Below, in pieces: positions 52,015 through 61,290 of a stretch of 64,000 nt of DNA. Each line of letters begins with the position of its first letter. Positions within the stretch are counted from its first letter, which is position 1. Below the pieces are notes generated by a model. That model saw only the letters and a list, made by a program, of their open reading frames with translations. It was not told the DNA's origin and did not search any database. Source of the DNA: JAIBDK01 sp965261915 (lineage in GTDB: Bacteria > Pseudomonadota > Gammaproteobacteria > Arenicellales > Poriferihabitantaceae); contig CBDHDW010000013.1 in NCBI GenBank assembly GCA_965261915.1, positions 2,170,001 to 2,234,000 on the forward strand, given 5' to 3'. The position numbers and the translations under genes were made by a program.

Positions 52015-52712
52015 TTAGAAAACACGGTCGGTGATGTGCTGAAGGTCGCTGGCTATATCCGCTAAGAATCCTGCGTCGCCCCAACGTATCTCGTCGGGGT
52101 TGGTTTCAAAACAGTGCTGGATGCAGACAGCGTCATGCTTGCAACGTTGGGGAGTAATACTCACTTTCGGATGAGACCAAAGCGCGCTGTCTTGCTGCAA
52201 TGGTTCGGTTTCGAACACATCGAGAGCGGCACCGCCAAGTTGGTTGTTTTCCAGTGACAGTAAAATATCCGACTCCACCTGAAGCTTGCCGCGACCGGCA
52301 TTAATGAGACAGGCGTTCCCGGGAAGTTTGTTGAACAACGATTGGCAAAAAATACCCTGAGTTTCGTTTGTGAGGGGTAAAAGGCAAACCAGTATATGGC
52401 ATTGGCTGAGCATGTCATCAAGCTGTTCTGCACCGAAAAAACACTCAACGCCGTTGCAGTTTTTTCTGTTCTGCTCCACCCGCGAATCTTAAAGCCAAAG
52501 CTGAGCAGGTTAGCGGCACAGGCCTGACCGAGTTCTCCGAGACCAAGGATGCGATATTCGCCGATATGCCGGAACCTGGAGAATGCCCTCCCATTGCTTG
52601 TCCGCTTGCTGTCGTTCGTAGCTGGGCATGAATCGATGGAAACGATATCAAACGTATCGAACGCATCGATCCATTCGTCGAATCGTTTGAAATCAGATTT
52701 TATTGCCAGCAA
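52015..52712 (-). pseudogene. ghrA: Glyoxylate/hydroxypyruvate reductase A remnant with several frameshifts
   Basis: Pieces of a D-2-hydroxyacid dehydrogenase are spread over two to three frames. One frame has GEYRILGLGELGQACAANLL and FGFKIRGWSR (NAD-binding). Another has GVECFFGAEQLDDMLSQCHI, LVCLLPLTNETQGIF, INAGRGKLQVESDILLSLEN and LDVFETEPLQQDSALWSHPK. After SITP a third shift would give NVASMT. The first half of the protein is mostly lost. It lies between island debris and the cox region, so it may mark the edge of the accessory DNA. Confidence 0.82.
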
Positions 52713-52825
52713 CCGGTTTGTTTTGGTGACATCAAATTGTCTTTATTGGAGTTAGGGCTCCCGTCTTATACCTGCGAAATTTGGTAAACTCAAGACAGCA
52801 TATATCGTTTTTACGACTTCATCAC

Positions 52826-53302
52826 ATGGCACAAACTGCAGAATACATTGTACGCCCGAATACGGTGTTTAACACCAGGACTTCGCGTTGGATGTTTGGC
52901 CTGTTGGCATTCATCTGTTTGTCCATAGCGATTCGTTTTGCAGTTTTGGGGTATTGGTTAATCCTGCCGTTCGCCATCCTGGATATTGTTGCCGTGGGGC
53001 TGGTGTTAGTGATGCTAAGCAGACGCCATGGTTATATCGAAAAAATCCGCTTTTCCGGGGACCGTCTGACGATTTGTCATGTACAAAAGAAAAATCGTCA
53101 AACCTGGCAATTTCCTGTTCATTGGGTGCGGCTAAATCTGGAACCGCCGGGTCATCACTGGTATCCTCGGCGCCTGCTCGTGGGCAGCAAGGGTGAGTGG
53201 GTTGAAATCGGCAGATGTTTGACCGACACAGAGCGTGAATCACTTGCTGACGCTTTGCAGAAGCAGCTGCGCTGGCAATGTCAGCTTAGCGAATCCGATT
53301 AA
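52826..53302 (+). CDS. DUF2244 membrane protein
   Basis: I choose the ATG at 52826 (MAQTAEYIVRPNTVFNTR). Two membrane helices (MFGLLAFICLSIAIRFAVLG and LILPFAILDIVAVGLVLVML) are followed by a soluble tail (HWYPRRLLVGSKGEWVEIGR). This fits DUF2244, whose genes often stand with cytochrome oxidase operons. The precise role is not known; help with oxidase assembly is likely by context. The ctaB gene follows after 29 bases. Confidence 0.85.
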   Translation: MAQTAEYIVRPNTVFNTRTSRWMFGLLAFICLSIAIRFAVLGYWLILPFAILDIVAVGLVLVMLSRRHGYIEKIRFSGDRLTICHVQKKNRQTWQFPVHWVRLNLEPPGHHWYPRRLLVGSKGEWVEIGRCLTDTERESLADALQKQLRWQCQLSESD

Positions 53303-53331
53303 AAACTTACGAAGATTTTAGCGCAACCAGC

Positions 53332-54243
53332 ATGACAGCAATTGCTCAAAACCGGAACAACTGGCGGGAATATCTTGAGTTATGCAAACCCAAAGTGGTT
53401 TTGCTGATCTTGTTTACTGCGCTGGTTGGCATGTTTCTGTCCACCGAGGGTTTGATTCCTTTCAATGCCTGGTTCTGGGGTTTGATTGGCATTGGTCTGG
53501 CAGCGTCCGCCGGCGCGGCATTGAACCATTGGGTCGATGAAGAAATTGACGCGAGAATGGAGCGCACCAATGCGCGACCCCTGCCGCAAGGCTATATAAA
53601 CGGACGGCAAGCTGTGACTTTTGCTTTATCGTTGGCGGCGCTGTCGATGATAATACTGCTGACATTTGTGAACACGCTCACCGCCATCCTGACTTTTGCG
53701 TCGATGGTGGGCTATGCTGTGATTTATTCCATGTTTCTTAAACGCAGTACCCCACAAAATATTGTGCTCGGAGGTGCAGCCGGTGCTGCTCCGCCGGTTC
53801 TCGGATGGACCTCAGTAACCGGAGAGTTGCACGGCGAAGCGTTATTGCTGTTCCTCATTATCTTTATCTGGACGCCGCCGCATTTTTGGGCGCTGGCGAT
53901 CAAGCGCGTTGACGATTATGCCAAAGCAGAAATCCCTATGCTGCCGGTTACCCATGGCATCGCATATACCAAACTGCACGTTTTGCTGTACACAATTCTG
54001 CTCGTGATCATTACGATCATGCCTTTTGTCGTTCTAATGAGTGGTACAATCTATTTGGCTGGTGCACTCACATTGGGGGCGGGTTTCGTGTTTTATTCTG
54101 TCAAGCTGTATCGAAGTGATGGCGATCAGTATGCGATGAAAACTTTTGGCTATTCGATTTTTTATCTGAGCGCGTTATTCGGTTTTTTTCTGCTCGATCA
54201 CTATGCACGAATCGCCATTCGAATGTTTATCCTCGAGCCTTAA
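53332..54243 (+). CDS. ctaB: Protohaem IX farnesyltransferase (haem O synthase)
   Basis: Adds a farnesyl group to haem B to make haem O, the precursor of haem A for the oxidase. The UbiA-type prenyl-diphosphate motif is NHWVDEEIDARMERTNARPL, with the two Asp residues, and the second is KRVDDYAKAEIPMLPV. Eight to nine membrane helices, 303 residues, normal length. In many relatives this gene follows ctaA at the other end of the cox operon; here it precedes coxB. Confidence 0.96.
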   Translation: MTAIAQNRNNWREYLELCKPKVVLLILFTALVGMFLSTEGLIPFNAWFWGLIGIGLAASAGAALNHWVDEEIDARMERTNARPLPQGYINGRQAVTFALSLAALSMIILLTFVNTLTAILTFASMVGYAVIYSMFLKRSTPQNIVLGGAAGAAPPVLGWTSVTGELHGEALLLFLIIFIWTPPHFWALAIKRVDDYAKAEIPMLPVTHGIAYTKLHVLLYTILLVIITIMPFVVLMSGTIYLAGALTLGAGFVFYSVKLYRSDGDQYAMKTFGYSIFYLSALFGFFLLDHYARIAIRMFILEP

Positions 54244-54275
54244 TCATTTTTGCATTTATTATTAGCCGTTAATAC

Positions 54276-54509
54276 GTGAGTACCCACAACCAACCCCCCG
54301 AAGAACAGGCTCCGTCCGGAGAAGTTACGTTTTTCACTATTCTTAAAAGTGTTTTTTCATCATTTTTTGGAGTGCAGTCAAATGCCAATCGCAAACGGGA
54401 TTTTGAAAGCGGCAAGTTTTGGCATTTCTTTTTTGCAGGATTGATATTCGTGATAGGGCTTATGCTGCTCATTTTTGCGGTGGTGAAATATCTCATCGCA
54501 ACCAGCTAG
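54276..54509 (+). CDS. DUF2970 small membrane protein
   Basis: The 77-residue protein has a conserved central segment (FFTILKSVFSSFFGVQSNAN, RKRDFESG) and one C-terminal membrane helix (FFAGLIFVIGLMLLIFAVVK), as in DUF2970 proteins of gammaproteobacterial cytochrome oxidase regions. Function unknown; probably an oxidase-associated protein. Confidence 0.82.
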   Translation: MSTHNQPPEEQAPSGEVTFFTILKSVFSSFFGVQSNANRKRDFESGKFWHFFFAGLIFVIGLMLLIFAVVKYLIATS

Positions 54510-55006
54510 GCTCCAATTCCAGGCTTTTACGGGGCTTGGATATGAATAAGGCTGACAATAAAGGAGCTGAAGAAAATGATTAAGCGGATGCGAAAAATTC
54601 AGCGGGATATTGCTGGGGATGATCAGCCGGAAGAGCTGTAGCAGCCAGGGTGTCAGGCAGGGTGAAATTATCAGGCGATTATGCGGATAAATTTTATTGA
54701 TTGATGCCGTTGGAATTTACATTGGATCAAATGACGCGCTTAGCGATATAATAAGCGCCAATTTGATACCAAACAGCAACATTTTTGGTTGTAAGGCGAT
54801 AGCGCTTTGGGTACCATGCCGCGTCTTTGGTGATTGTGGAATAATATCCGCAAGTTAGCCGCGAAAATTCAAAGATTTATACAATTTTACTGAGTGTGTA
54901 TATGTGCATGCTTATGGTAAAAATACGAAAATTTGTCCTGTGGGTGCCTGTTAGATAGGCGGGACTGAACACTTTTTTATTATTGTTGCTGAGGATTCAT
55001 AATTTA
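54510..55006 (+). other. Upstream region of the cox operon with two tiny overlapping frames
   Basis: Two short frames follow each other: MNKADNKGAEEND at 54542-54583 and MIKRMRKIQRDIAGDDQPEE (plus L) at 54576-54641, overlapping in ATGATTAA, with AAAGGAGCTG as a good ribosome site before the second. TATAAT at 54750-54755 may be a -10 element; TTGGAT upstream is 19 bases away. A promoter for coxB must lie here. No other gene is seen. Confidence 0.35.
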
Positions 55007-56149
55007 ATGAACAAAATTCAACGCGCGATGAGCGGACTTTTCGGAGTTGCTCTTATGATGGTTAACGGTTTCGCATTTGCGGACTGGGAGCTTAATTTGA
55101 CTGAAGGGGTCACTGAAATCAGCCGCGATGTCTACGATATGCACATGATGGTATTGTGGATTTGCTTCTGGATTGGTGCAGTGGTCTTTGGTGCCATGAT
55201 CTACAGCATGGTCAGGCATAGAAAGTCAAAGGGTCACACTCCTGCAACTTTTCATGAAAGCACTTTTGCTGAAATCGTTTGGACAATTATTCCCTTCGCA
55301 ATTCTTGTGATGATGGCTATTCCAGCGGCGAAAACGCTGATTGCCATGGAAGATACCAGTGACGCGGAAATTACCGTGAAGATCACGGGTCACCAGTGGA
55401 AATGGGAATATGAATACATCGATTCCGGCGTTAAATTCATCAGCAATCTGCATGCAGACAGCCGAGAAGCGGCTGCGCCTGATTCTGGTATCGACCCTGC
55501 GTCAGTAGATAATTATTTGCTGGAAGTTGACCATCGTATGGTATTACCCGTCGGCAAGAAAATCCGTTTTCTGCTGACAGCAAGTGATGTCATCCATGCT
55601 TGGTGGGTTCCGGCTTTTGCCGTCAAGAAAGACGCAATTCCGGGTTTCATCAACGAAATGTGGACCAACATTGATGAAGAAGGCGTTTATCGGGGCCAAT
55701 GTGCTGAGCTTTGCGGGCGCGATCATGGTTACATGCCGATAGTGGTTGAAGCCACATCAGAGGCCGATTTCAATGCGTGGATCGACGCGAAGCTTGCTGA
55801 AGCGGATGCCGAAGCCAATTCTGCTGATCGTGAGTGGGCCATGGACGAGCTCATGGAGCGCGGTGAGAAAGTTTACGGCACATACTGCGTTGCTTGTCAT
55901 CAGGCAAATGGTGAAGGTATCACCGGCGTATTTCCTGCGCTTAAAGGCAGCCCGTTGGCATTGGGAGATATCGAAAAACATATCGATGTGGTCCTGAACG
56001 GTGTTCCGGGTACTGCGATGCAGGCATTTTCGACTCAGCTTAACGACGCGGATATCGCAGCGGTAGTAACCTACGAACGAAATGCCTGGGGTAACGACGT
56101 AGGCGATGTTGCCCAACCCGCCGCAGTGAAAACCCTTCGGGTTCAGTAA
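55007..56149 (+). CDS. coxB: Cytochrome c oxidase subunit II with fused cytochrome c domain
   Basis: Subunit II receives electrons from cytochrome c in its CuA centre. I take the ATG at 55007 (MNKIQRAMSGLFG), with TGAGGA upstream. A signal-like helix and two membrane helices (HMMVLWICFWIGAVVFGAMI; AEIVWTIIPFAILVMMAIPA) are followed by the CuA domain. Its ligands are a His in VIHAWWVPAFAVK and Cys, Glu, Cys, His, Met in CAELCGRDHGYM. The C-terminal part is a class I cytochrome c with the haem site CVACH. This fusion is the caa3 type. Confidence 0.97.
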   Translation: MNKIQRAMSGLFGVALMMVNGFAFADWELNLTEGVTEISRDVYDMHMMVLWICFWIGAVVFGAMIYSMVRHRKSKGHTPATFHESTFAEIVWTIIPFAILVMMAIPAAKTLIAMEDTSDAEITVKITGHQWKWEYEYIDSGVKFISNLHADSREAAAPDSGIDPASVDNYLLEVDHRMVLPVGKKIRFLLTASDVIHAWWVPAFAVKKDAIPGFINEMWTNIDEEGVYRGQCAELCGRDHGYMPIVVEATSEADFNAWIDAKLAEADAEANSADREWAMDELMERGEKVYGTYCVACHQANGEGITGVFPALKGSPLALGDIEKHIDVVLNGVPGTAMQAFSTQLNDADIAAVVTYERNAWGNDVGDVAQPAAVKTLRVQ

Positions 56150-56215
56150 CTCGCTTAACATATAGAAAGATTATTTTTATCCAACTTATTCCGAGATTAA
56201 ATAGAGGATAACCAG

Positions 56216-57805
56216 ATGAACGCATACGCAACTGACGCACATCACGATTCAGATCATGACCATCATGGCCCGCCACCAGGGCTGATGCGTTGGGTCACCA
56301 CCACTAACCACAAAGATATCGGTACGCTATATCTGTGGTTCGCCTTAATCATGTTTTTTATCGGTGGCTTGATGGCTCTGGTCATCCGTACCGAGTTATT
56401 CCAGCCTGGAATGCAGGTTGTTGATCCGCATTTCTTTAATCAAATGACTACGCTGCATGCGCTGGTGATGATTTTTGGTGTGGTCATGCCCGCGTTCGTT
56501 GGTTTGGCTAACTGGATGCTGCCGATGATGGTTGGCGCACCAGACATGGCTTTGCCGCGAATGAACAACTGGAGCTTCTGGATCCTGCCATTCGGTTTTT
56601 CCATGATGCTGTCCACTTTATTCATGGAGGGCGGCGGCCCGGCATCAGGCTGGACAATTTATCCTCCTTTGGTTTTACAAACCGGAAACGCATTGCCATT
56701 TTTGATTTTCTCCATCCACTTGCTCGGTGTTTCTTCGATCATGGGTGCGATAAATATCGTCGCAACTATCATGAACCTGCGTGCCCCGGGCATGACTTTC
56801 ATGAAACTGCCGTTGTTCGTCTGGACCTGGTTTATTACGGCCTATTTATTAATTGCAGTTATGCCGGTACTTGCCGGTGCGGTAACCATGCTGCTTACCG
56901 ACAAATACTTTGGCACCAGCTTTTTTGACGCTGCCGGCGGTGGTGATCCGGTTATGTTCCAGCATATTTTCTGGTTCTTCGGTCATCCCGAAGTGTATAT
57001 TTTGATATTGCCGTCTTTCGGTATTGTTTCAGAAATTATCCCAACATTCTCTCGCAAGAAATTGTTTGGCTACAGCTCAATGGTTTACGCAACCGCTTCC
57101 ATTGCATTTCTGTCGTTCATCGTTTGGGCGCACCATATGTTTACTGTGGGTATGCCGCTGACTGGCGAACTGTTCTTTATGTTCTCGACGATGTTGATCG
57201 CGGTGCCGACGGGGGTAAAAGTATTTAACTGGGTGTCAACCATGTGGGAAGGCTCGATGACCTTTGAGACCCCCATGTTATTCGCGCTGGGCTTTGTCAT
57301 CATGTTTACCATCGGTGGGTTTTCCGGCTTGATGCTGGCGATGACACCCATCGATTTCCAATACCATGACACCTATTTTGTTGTAGCGCATTTCCACTAT
57401 GTACTGGTACCCGGTGCGATCTTCGGTATTATTGCGGGGGTCTATTACTGGTTGCCGAAATGGACCGGTAACATGTATGACGAAAAACTCGGTAAACTGC
57501 ATTTTTGGACTTCCACCATTTTTGTAAACATTCTGTTCTTCCCGATGCACTTTCTTGGGTTGGCGGGTATGCCGCGAAGAATTCCCGATTACGCTGTCCA
57601 GTTTACGGATTTTAACCAGATTGTGACGATTGGAGCGTTTGGCTTCGGCTTCTCACAAATTCTGTTATTGATGCTGGTTGTAAAATGTATCAAAGGTGGT
57701 GAAAAAGCGACTCCTCAAGTCTGGGAAGGTGCGGAAGGCTTGGAATGGACCGTAGATTCGCCAGCGCCATACCATACATTCTCACCGCAGCCGATCATTA
57801 AGTAA
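56216..57805 (+). CDS. coxA: Cytochrome c oxidase subunit I
   Basis: Catalytic subunit with haem a, haem a3 and CuB. The 529 residues contain twelve membrane helices. Visible: TLHALVMIFGVVMPAF (haem ligand His), FWFFGHPEVYILILPSFGI with the CuB-binding His cross-linked to Tyr, HHMFTVGM (two CuB His) and HDTYFVVAHFHYVL with the axial ligands of both haems. The Glu of the D-channel end is in FGHPEVY. Intact; 66 bases after coxB. Confidence 0.98.
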   Translation: MNAYATDAHHDSDHDHHGPPPGLMRWVTTTNHKDIGTLYLWFALIMFFIGGLMALVIRTELFQPGMQVVDPHFFNQMTTLHALVMIFGVVMPAFVGLANWMLPMMVGAPDMALPRMNNWSFWILPFGFSMMLSTLFMEGGGPASGWTIYPPLVLQTGNALPFLIFSIHLLGVSSIMGAINIVATIMNLRAPGMTFMKLPLFVWTWFITAYLLIAVMPVLAGAVTMLLTDKYFGTSFFDAAGGGDPVMFQHIFWFFGHPEVYILILPSFGIVSEIIPTFSRKKLFGYSSMVYATASIAFLSFIVWAHHMFTVGMPLTGELFFMFSTMLIAVPTGVKVFNWVSTMWEGSMTFETPMLFALGFVIMFTIGGFSGLMLAMTPIDFQYHDTYFVVAHFHYVLVPGAIFGIIAGVYYWLPKWTGNMYDEKLGKLHFWTSTIFVNILFFPMHFLGLAGMPRRIPDYAVQFTDFNQIVTIGAFGFGFSQILLLMLVVKCIKGGEKATPQVWEGAEGLEWTVDSPAPYHTFSPQPIIK

Positions 57806-57838
57806 TCGTAGGCAGCCGATAGAACAGCCGTATTGGTC

Positions 57839-57955
57839 GTGGATCGTCGAATAAAAAAAACCGTAATCGTGTTGGCATCGCTGGCAGTGATTCTCTATAT
57901 CGGCTTTATCTTCATGGCGATGACAGGTAACCTGCAGCCACCAGTCCGGGGCTGA
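57839..57955 (+). CDS. 38-residue single-helix protein between coxA and ctaG
   Basis: Starts with GTG at 57839 and reads (M)DRRIKKTVIVLASLAVIL and YIGFIFMAMTGNLQPPVRG. It has one membrane helix with a positively charged N-terminus and a short Pro-rich tail. Proteins of this type stand at the same place in many proteobacterial cox operons and are thought to be oxidase assembly peptides. It ends 22 bases before the ctaG start. Confidence 0.72.
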   Translation: MDRRIKKTVIVLASLAVILYIGFIFMAMTGNLQPPVRG

Positions 57956-57976
57956 TTGGGCGGGTTAAAGTATTCG

Positions 57977-58501
57977 ATGAAGCAGAGATTCAATACACGT
58001 CATCTTTTTATCGTTCCCATTGCGATGTTTGGCTTTGGCTATTTGATGGTGCCGATCTACAATGTATTCTGCGATATCACCGGATTAAACGGTAAAACCG
58101 GCAGCATCGATCAGCAACAGGTTGAAGCGATTCAGATTGACGAAGATCGGCTGGTTAAAGTTGAATTCATCAGCTCGCTTAATCAGGCAGCACAATGGGA
58201 CTTTAATCCCACCGTAAAAAGCATGCTGGTCAACCCTGGAAAGCCTTATACAACATCTTATCTGGCGATAAATCAGGAAAGCCGCGATATGGTCGGTCAG
58301 GCAGTTCCAAGTGTTGCGCCCTCTAAGGCGGCGAACTATTTTAACAAGATAGAATGTTTTTGTTTTAACCAGCAGGAATTTACTGCGAACGAAGAAAAAC
58401 GCATGCCACTGACTTTTGTCGTGGATCCCGGGTTACCCGATGACATCAATACGGTTACCCTTTCCTATACCTTTTTTGATGTAAACAGTCGATTAAATTA
58501 A
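57977..58501 (+). CDS. ctaG: Cytochrome c oxidase assembly protein Cox11 (CuB insertion)
   Basis: I take the ATG at 57977 (MKQRFNTRHLFIVPIAMFGF). One membrane helix is followed by a periplasmic domain with VPIYNVFCDITGLNGKTG and the copper-binding KIECFCFNQQEF (CFCF). It delivers copper to the CuB site of subunit I. 174 residues, normal length. Confidence 0.95.
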   Translation: MKQRFNTRHLFIVPIAMFGFGYLMVPIYNVFCDITGLNGKTGSIDQQQVEAIQIDEDRLVKVEFISSLNQAAQWDFNPTVKSMLVNPGKPYTTSYLAINQESRDMVGQAVPSVAPSKAANYFNKIECFCFNQQEFTANEEKRMPLTFVVDPGLPDDINTVTLSYTFFDVNSRLN

Positions 58502-58521
58502 AAACTTAGAGGCAAGAAACA

Positions 58522-59388
58522 ATGTCAGAAGTTGCACAAGAGCGTTATTACATACCCGAAGCGGCAAAGTGGCCATTTTTAGGCTCTGTTGCGTTATCCC
58601 TGTTGCTTGGTGGATTTGCAGCCCACCTTAACGGAAGCCTGATTGGTCCGGTAGCCTCGGTGGTAGGGTTATGCCTGTTCATCGTCATGCTGTTTGGATG
58701 GTTTGGAACTGTAATTCGTGAAAGCGAATCCGGTACCTACCAGAAATGGGAAGACACCTCTTTCCGTATGGGCATGAGCTGGTTCATATTTTCAGAGGTG
58801 ATGTTTTTTGCGGCATTTTTTGGCGCACTCTACTACGCCCGTGAATTTTCAGTTCCCTGGTTGCTTGGTGAAGGATCAGGTGCTAGTACGCACCAATTCC
58901 TGTGGCCGAATTATGCAGAAATTTGGCCCACAAACGGTCCTGAAAATCTTGGAAAAAGTGACTTCCACATGAGTTGGTGGCCACTGCCATTCATTAATAC
59001 GGTAATCCTGCTGACTTCAGGGTTGACCGTTACCTGGGCGCATCATGCGATTAAAGCCGGCAACCGCAAGCAGATCATCAATGGCCTGTTCTGGACAGTG
59101 GCGTTGGGTTTCTTCTTCGTCTTCCTGCAAGTGGTAGAATACAAAGAGGCGTATCACGAAGGTATGAAGCTTACCAGCGGCATATACGGCTCAACCTTCT
59201 TTATGCTCACTGGATTTCATGGAATGCACGTAACCCTGGGGGCTGTTATGCTAACCGTGATGTTATTCCGTGCAATGAGAGGTCATTTCACTCCCGAACG
59301 CCATTTCGCGTTTGAAGCGGCCGCCTGGTATTGGCATTTCGTCGATGTTGTATGGCTTGGCTTATTTATATTCGTTTATATCTTATAG
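58522..59388 (+). CDS. coxC: Cytochrome c oxidase subunit III
   Basis: The 288-residue protein has seven membrane helices. Typical segments: FRMGMSWFIFSEVMFFAAFF (with the conserved Glu), GFHGMHVTLGAVMLTVML and the end AAAWYWHFVDVVWLGLFIFV. It stabilises proton uptake in the oxidase. It has GAGGCAAG as ribosome site. A terminator follows. Confidence 0.97.
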   Translation: MSEVAQERYYIPEAAKWPFLGSVALSLLLGGFAAHLNGSLIGPVASVVGLCLFIVMLFGWFGTVIRESESGTYQKWEDTSFRMGMSWFIFSEVMFFAAFFGALYYAREFSVPWLLGEGSGASTHQFLWPNYAEIWPTNGPENLGKSDFHMSWWPLPFINTVILLTSGLTVTWAHHAIKAGNRKQIINGLFWTVALGFFFVFLQVVEYKEAYHEGMKLTSGIYGSTFFMLTGFHGMHVTLGAVMLTVMLFRAMRGHFTPERHFAFEAAAWYWHFVDVVWLGLFIFVYIL

Positions 59389-59411
59389 CGCGAACGCTGC
59401 CACAAAAAGTA

Positions 59412-59438
59412 AAAGCGCTGCAACTCAGCGCTTTTTTT
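59412..59438 (+). terminator. Rho-independent terminator after coxC
   Basis: Stem AAAGCGCTG (412-420) and CAGCGCTTT, loop CAACT, T7 at 432-438. It also works from the other side (A-rich left flank) for the convergent gene 59479-59688. Confidence 0.88.
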
Positions 59439-59478
59439 GGCCGCGCGATGGTGCTTCAATTCGCCGTGATCTGTAGCG

Positions 59479-59688
59479 TTATTGGCCGAAGCCGTGAGGC
59501 GTTACCCAGCCCAATTTCGTGCCGACCAACAACAGAATCATGATAAAAAGAGATAGTCCGACGCGGACGAAAAGCGATTTCACAATTCTGCTTGAAGAAC
59601 CAGGATCTTTAACCAGATAATAGAATGCGGTAAACAAACTAATCACCACAAATAACAGCAAAACGATGAGGATGAATTTAAATAGCAT
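59479..59688 (-). CDS. DUF2909 twin-helix membrane protein
   Basis: A 69-residue protein with two membrane helices (FILIVLLLFVVISLFTAFYY and LFVRVGLSLFIMILLLVGTK) and a short loop KDPGSSSR. It fits DUF2909, which occurs in this place, on the opposite strand, in many gammaproteobacterial cox regions. Function unknown. Confidence 0.85.
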   Translation of the reverse strand: MLFKFILIVLLLFVVISLFTAFYYLVKDPGSSSRIVKSLFVRVGLSLFIMILLLVGTKLGWVTPHGFGQ

Positions 59689-59719
59689 GAGCCTGAACTA
59701 GCAATCGAGTACAATCTAT

Positions 59720-60424
59720 ATGACCACGAATTCGAGTAAAAAACCAGCAAAAACCGTTTTCAAACTATTGTATTTTGTCGGCCTGGGATTACTGATTTAT
59801 CTGGGAAGTTGGCAATTGTCCAGAGGGCTGGAAAAGGCCAATCTGGATAAGGTTATCGGGGTTCGAGCCAATCAGCTGGAATTGCAGGTTAAACCTGAAA
59901 ACTGGGAAAAATTAAAATATCAGATTGCTCGGCTAAAAGGTAACTGGATCAGCGGGAAGTTTTTTCTACTGGATAATCGAATTCACAAAGGGGTAGCTGG
60001 ATACGAAGTTCTGGTCCCGTTTCAGTTTAAAGATTCAGAGACGACATTGCTGGTTAATCGGGGTTGGATTGCTCGAACTGACACCGGCAAAACCAAAATC
60101 GACCCCGCCATTGAATGGTTAACGGTTAGTGGTCAGATTTATCAACCATCAAAAGGTTTTACGCTCGGGTCTGCCTATACCGATTCTTGCCGTTGGCCTG
60201 TCGTAATTCAGTACATCGACCCGCCAGTTTTATCTGAGGCATTGGCTATTCGGCTTGAGCCAGTGGTGTTGGTACAAACCGAAGCGGAAACACCTTTCAT
60301 TCGTAAATGGAAACCATATGTAATTAACCCGCAACGCCATTATGGCTACGCTGCACAATGGTGGGGGCTGGCTTTAGTGATGTTGGTGTTCGGTATTATC
60401 TGGAGCCGGAAAAAGCAAAGCTAA
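59720..60424 (+). CDS. SURF1-family oxidase assembly protein
   Basis: The 234-residue protein has two membrane helices, one at each end (LLYFVGLGLLIYLGSWQLSR and QWWGLALVMLVFGIIWSRKK), with a periplasmic domain between them. SURF1 marks: GSWQLSRGLEK, FLLDNRIHKGVAGYEVLVPF, VNRGWI and the end HYGYAAQWWGLA. It helps to insert haem a into subunit I. Confidence 0.94.
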   Translation: MTTNSSKKPAKTVFKLLYFVGLGLLIYLGSWQLSRGLEKANLDKVIGVRANQLELQVKPENWEKLKYQIARLKGNWISGKFFLLDNRIHKGVAGYEVLVPFQFKDSETTLLVNRGWIARTDTGKTKIDPAIEWLTVSGQIYQPSKGFTLGSAYTDSCRWPVVIQYIDPPVLSEALAIRLEPVVLVQTEAETPFIRKWKPYVINPQRHYGYAAQWWGLALVMLVFGIIWSRKKQS

Positions 60425-60623
60425 TTCACTGCTTTTTGTCCACCGAAGCGGTGTGCAAACTATCCTTGACTGAAGTCTGATTCCACACTTTCGTTACTCT
60501 GCGTATAATCTGTTTAATATGAACTGATTGCTGTACAGAAGCCGAAGAAAAGAATATTCACATCCCGCCCTCTGGTAAAATTAGGCCATACGATCGCTAT
60601 ACATCACTCGTTTGACAGCAAAT

Positions 60624-61235
60624 ATGAACCCTGATCAGTCGCAAACTAACGTTGCCCAATCCAGACTAAAGTTACTTTTTGTGATATTTTTATTTCTTGG
60701 CCCGTTGTTTGCTGCGTTTATCTGGTATTACGGCTTCGGTGCCATTCTGGCACCTAAGGGTGAATCTAACAATGCTCCGTTAATCACTCCGGCGGTCGCG
60801 TTGGAGCGGTTTTCCAATCCACAATTTGAAGGTGATGAGATTGGCAATGATGAGCTGAATAAATTCTGGACAATTGTCCACCTGTTGCCGACATCCTGTA
60901 CGGAAGACTGCAAACTTGCGCTCTATAATACTCGTCAAACGCGAATTGCAGTTGGTAAGGATTCGCACAGAATTGCGAGAATCCTGGTGACAGACAATGC
61001 CGAATTTGCCGAGCAGCTAAAGCTCAATCACGCTGATGCAAAAGTGGTATACACAAGCGATAACGGGTTGGAGAAGCAGTTGCTGGCGCTCAAGATCATC
61101 AATTCTGCTGGACAGAACGATGCTGTGTTAATAGACCCGTTGGGTAATGCGATGATGATTTTGCCGCTTGATCTCGACCCTAAACTGTTACTTAAAGACC
61201 TGAAAAAGTTATTAAAACTATCCAGAATCGGATAG
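60624..61235 (+). CDS. Membrane-anchored thioredoxin-like protein of the cox region
   Basis: I take the ATG at 60624 (MNPDQSQTNVAQSRLK). One N-terminal helix (LLFVIFLFLGPLFAAFIWYY) is followed by a periplasmic domain. HLLPTSCTEDCKLAL has a CxxxC pair, and DAVLIDPLGNAMMILPL fits the end of SCO-like thioredoxin folds. The conserved copper-binding His of true SCO proteins is not evident to me. Usually found after SURF1; probably in oxidase assembly. Confidence 0.72.
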   Translation: MNPDQSQTNVAQSRLKLLFVIFLFLGPLFAAFIWYYGFGAILAPKGESNNAPLITPAVALERFSNPQFEGDEIGNDELNKFWTIVHLLPTSCTEDCKLALYNTRQTRIAVGKDSHRIARILVTDNAEFAEQLKLNHADAKVVYTSDNGLEKQLLALKIINSAGQNDAVLIDPLGNAMMILPLDLDPKLLLKDLKKLLKLSRIG

Positions 61236-61290
61236 AATCAGGGGTACCTAGCCTTGATCACGTTCTAAACTCTACTTGAGGGAGTTGTGG

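Noticed and set aside
54983..55006. Start of coxB at 54983
   Set aside because: It would need a TTG-type start without ribosome site; the ATG at 55007 has TGAGGA at a suitable distance.
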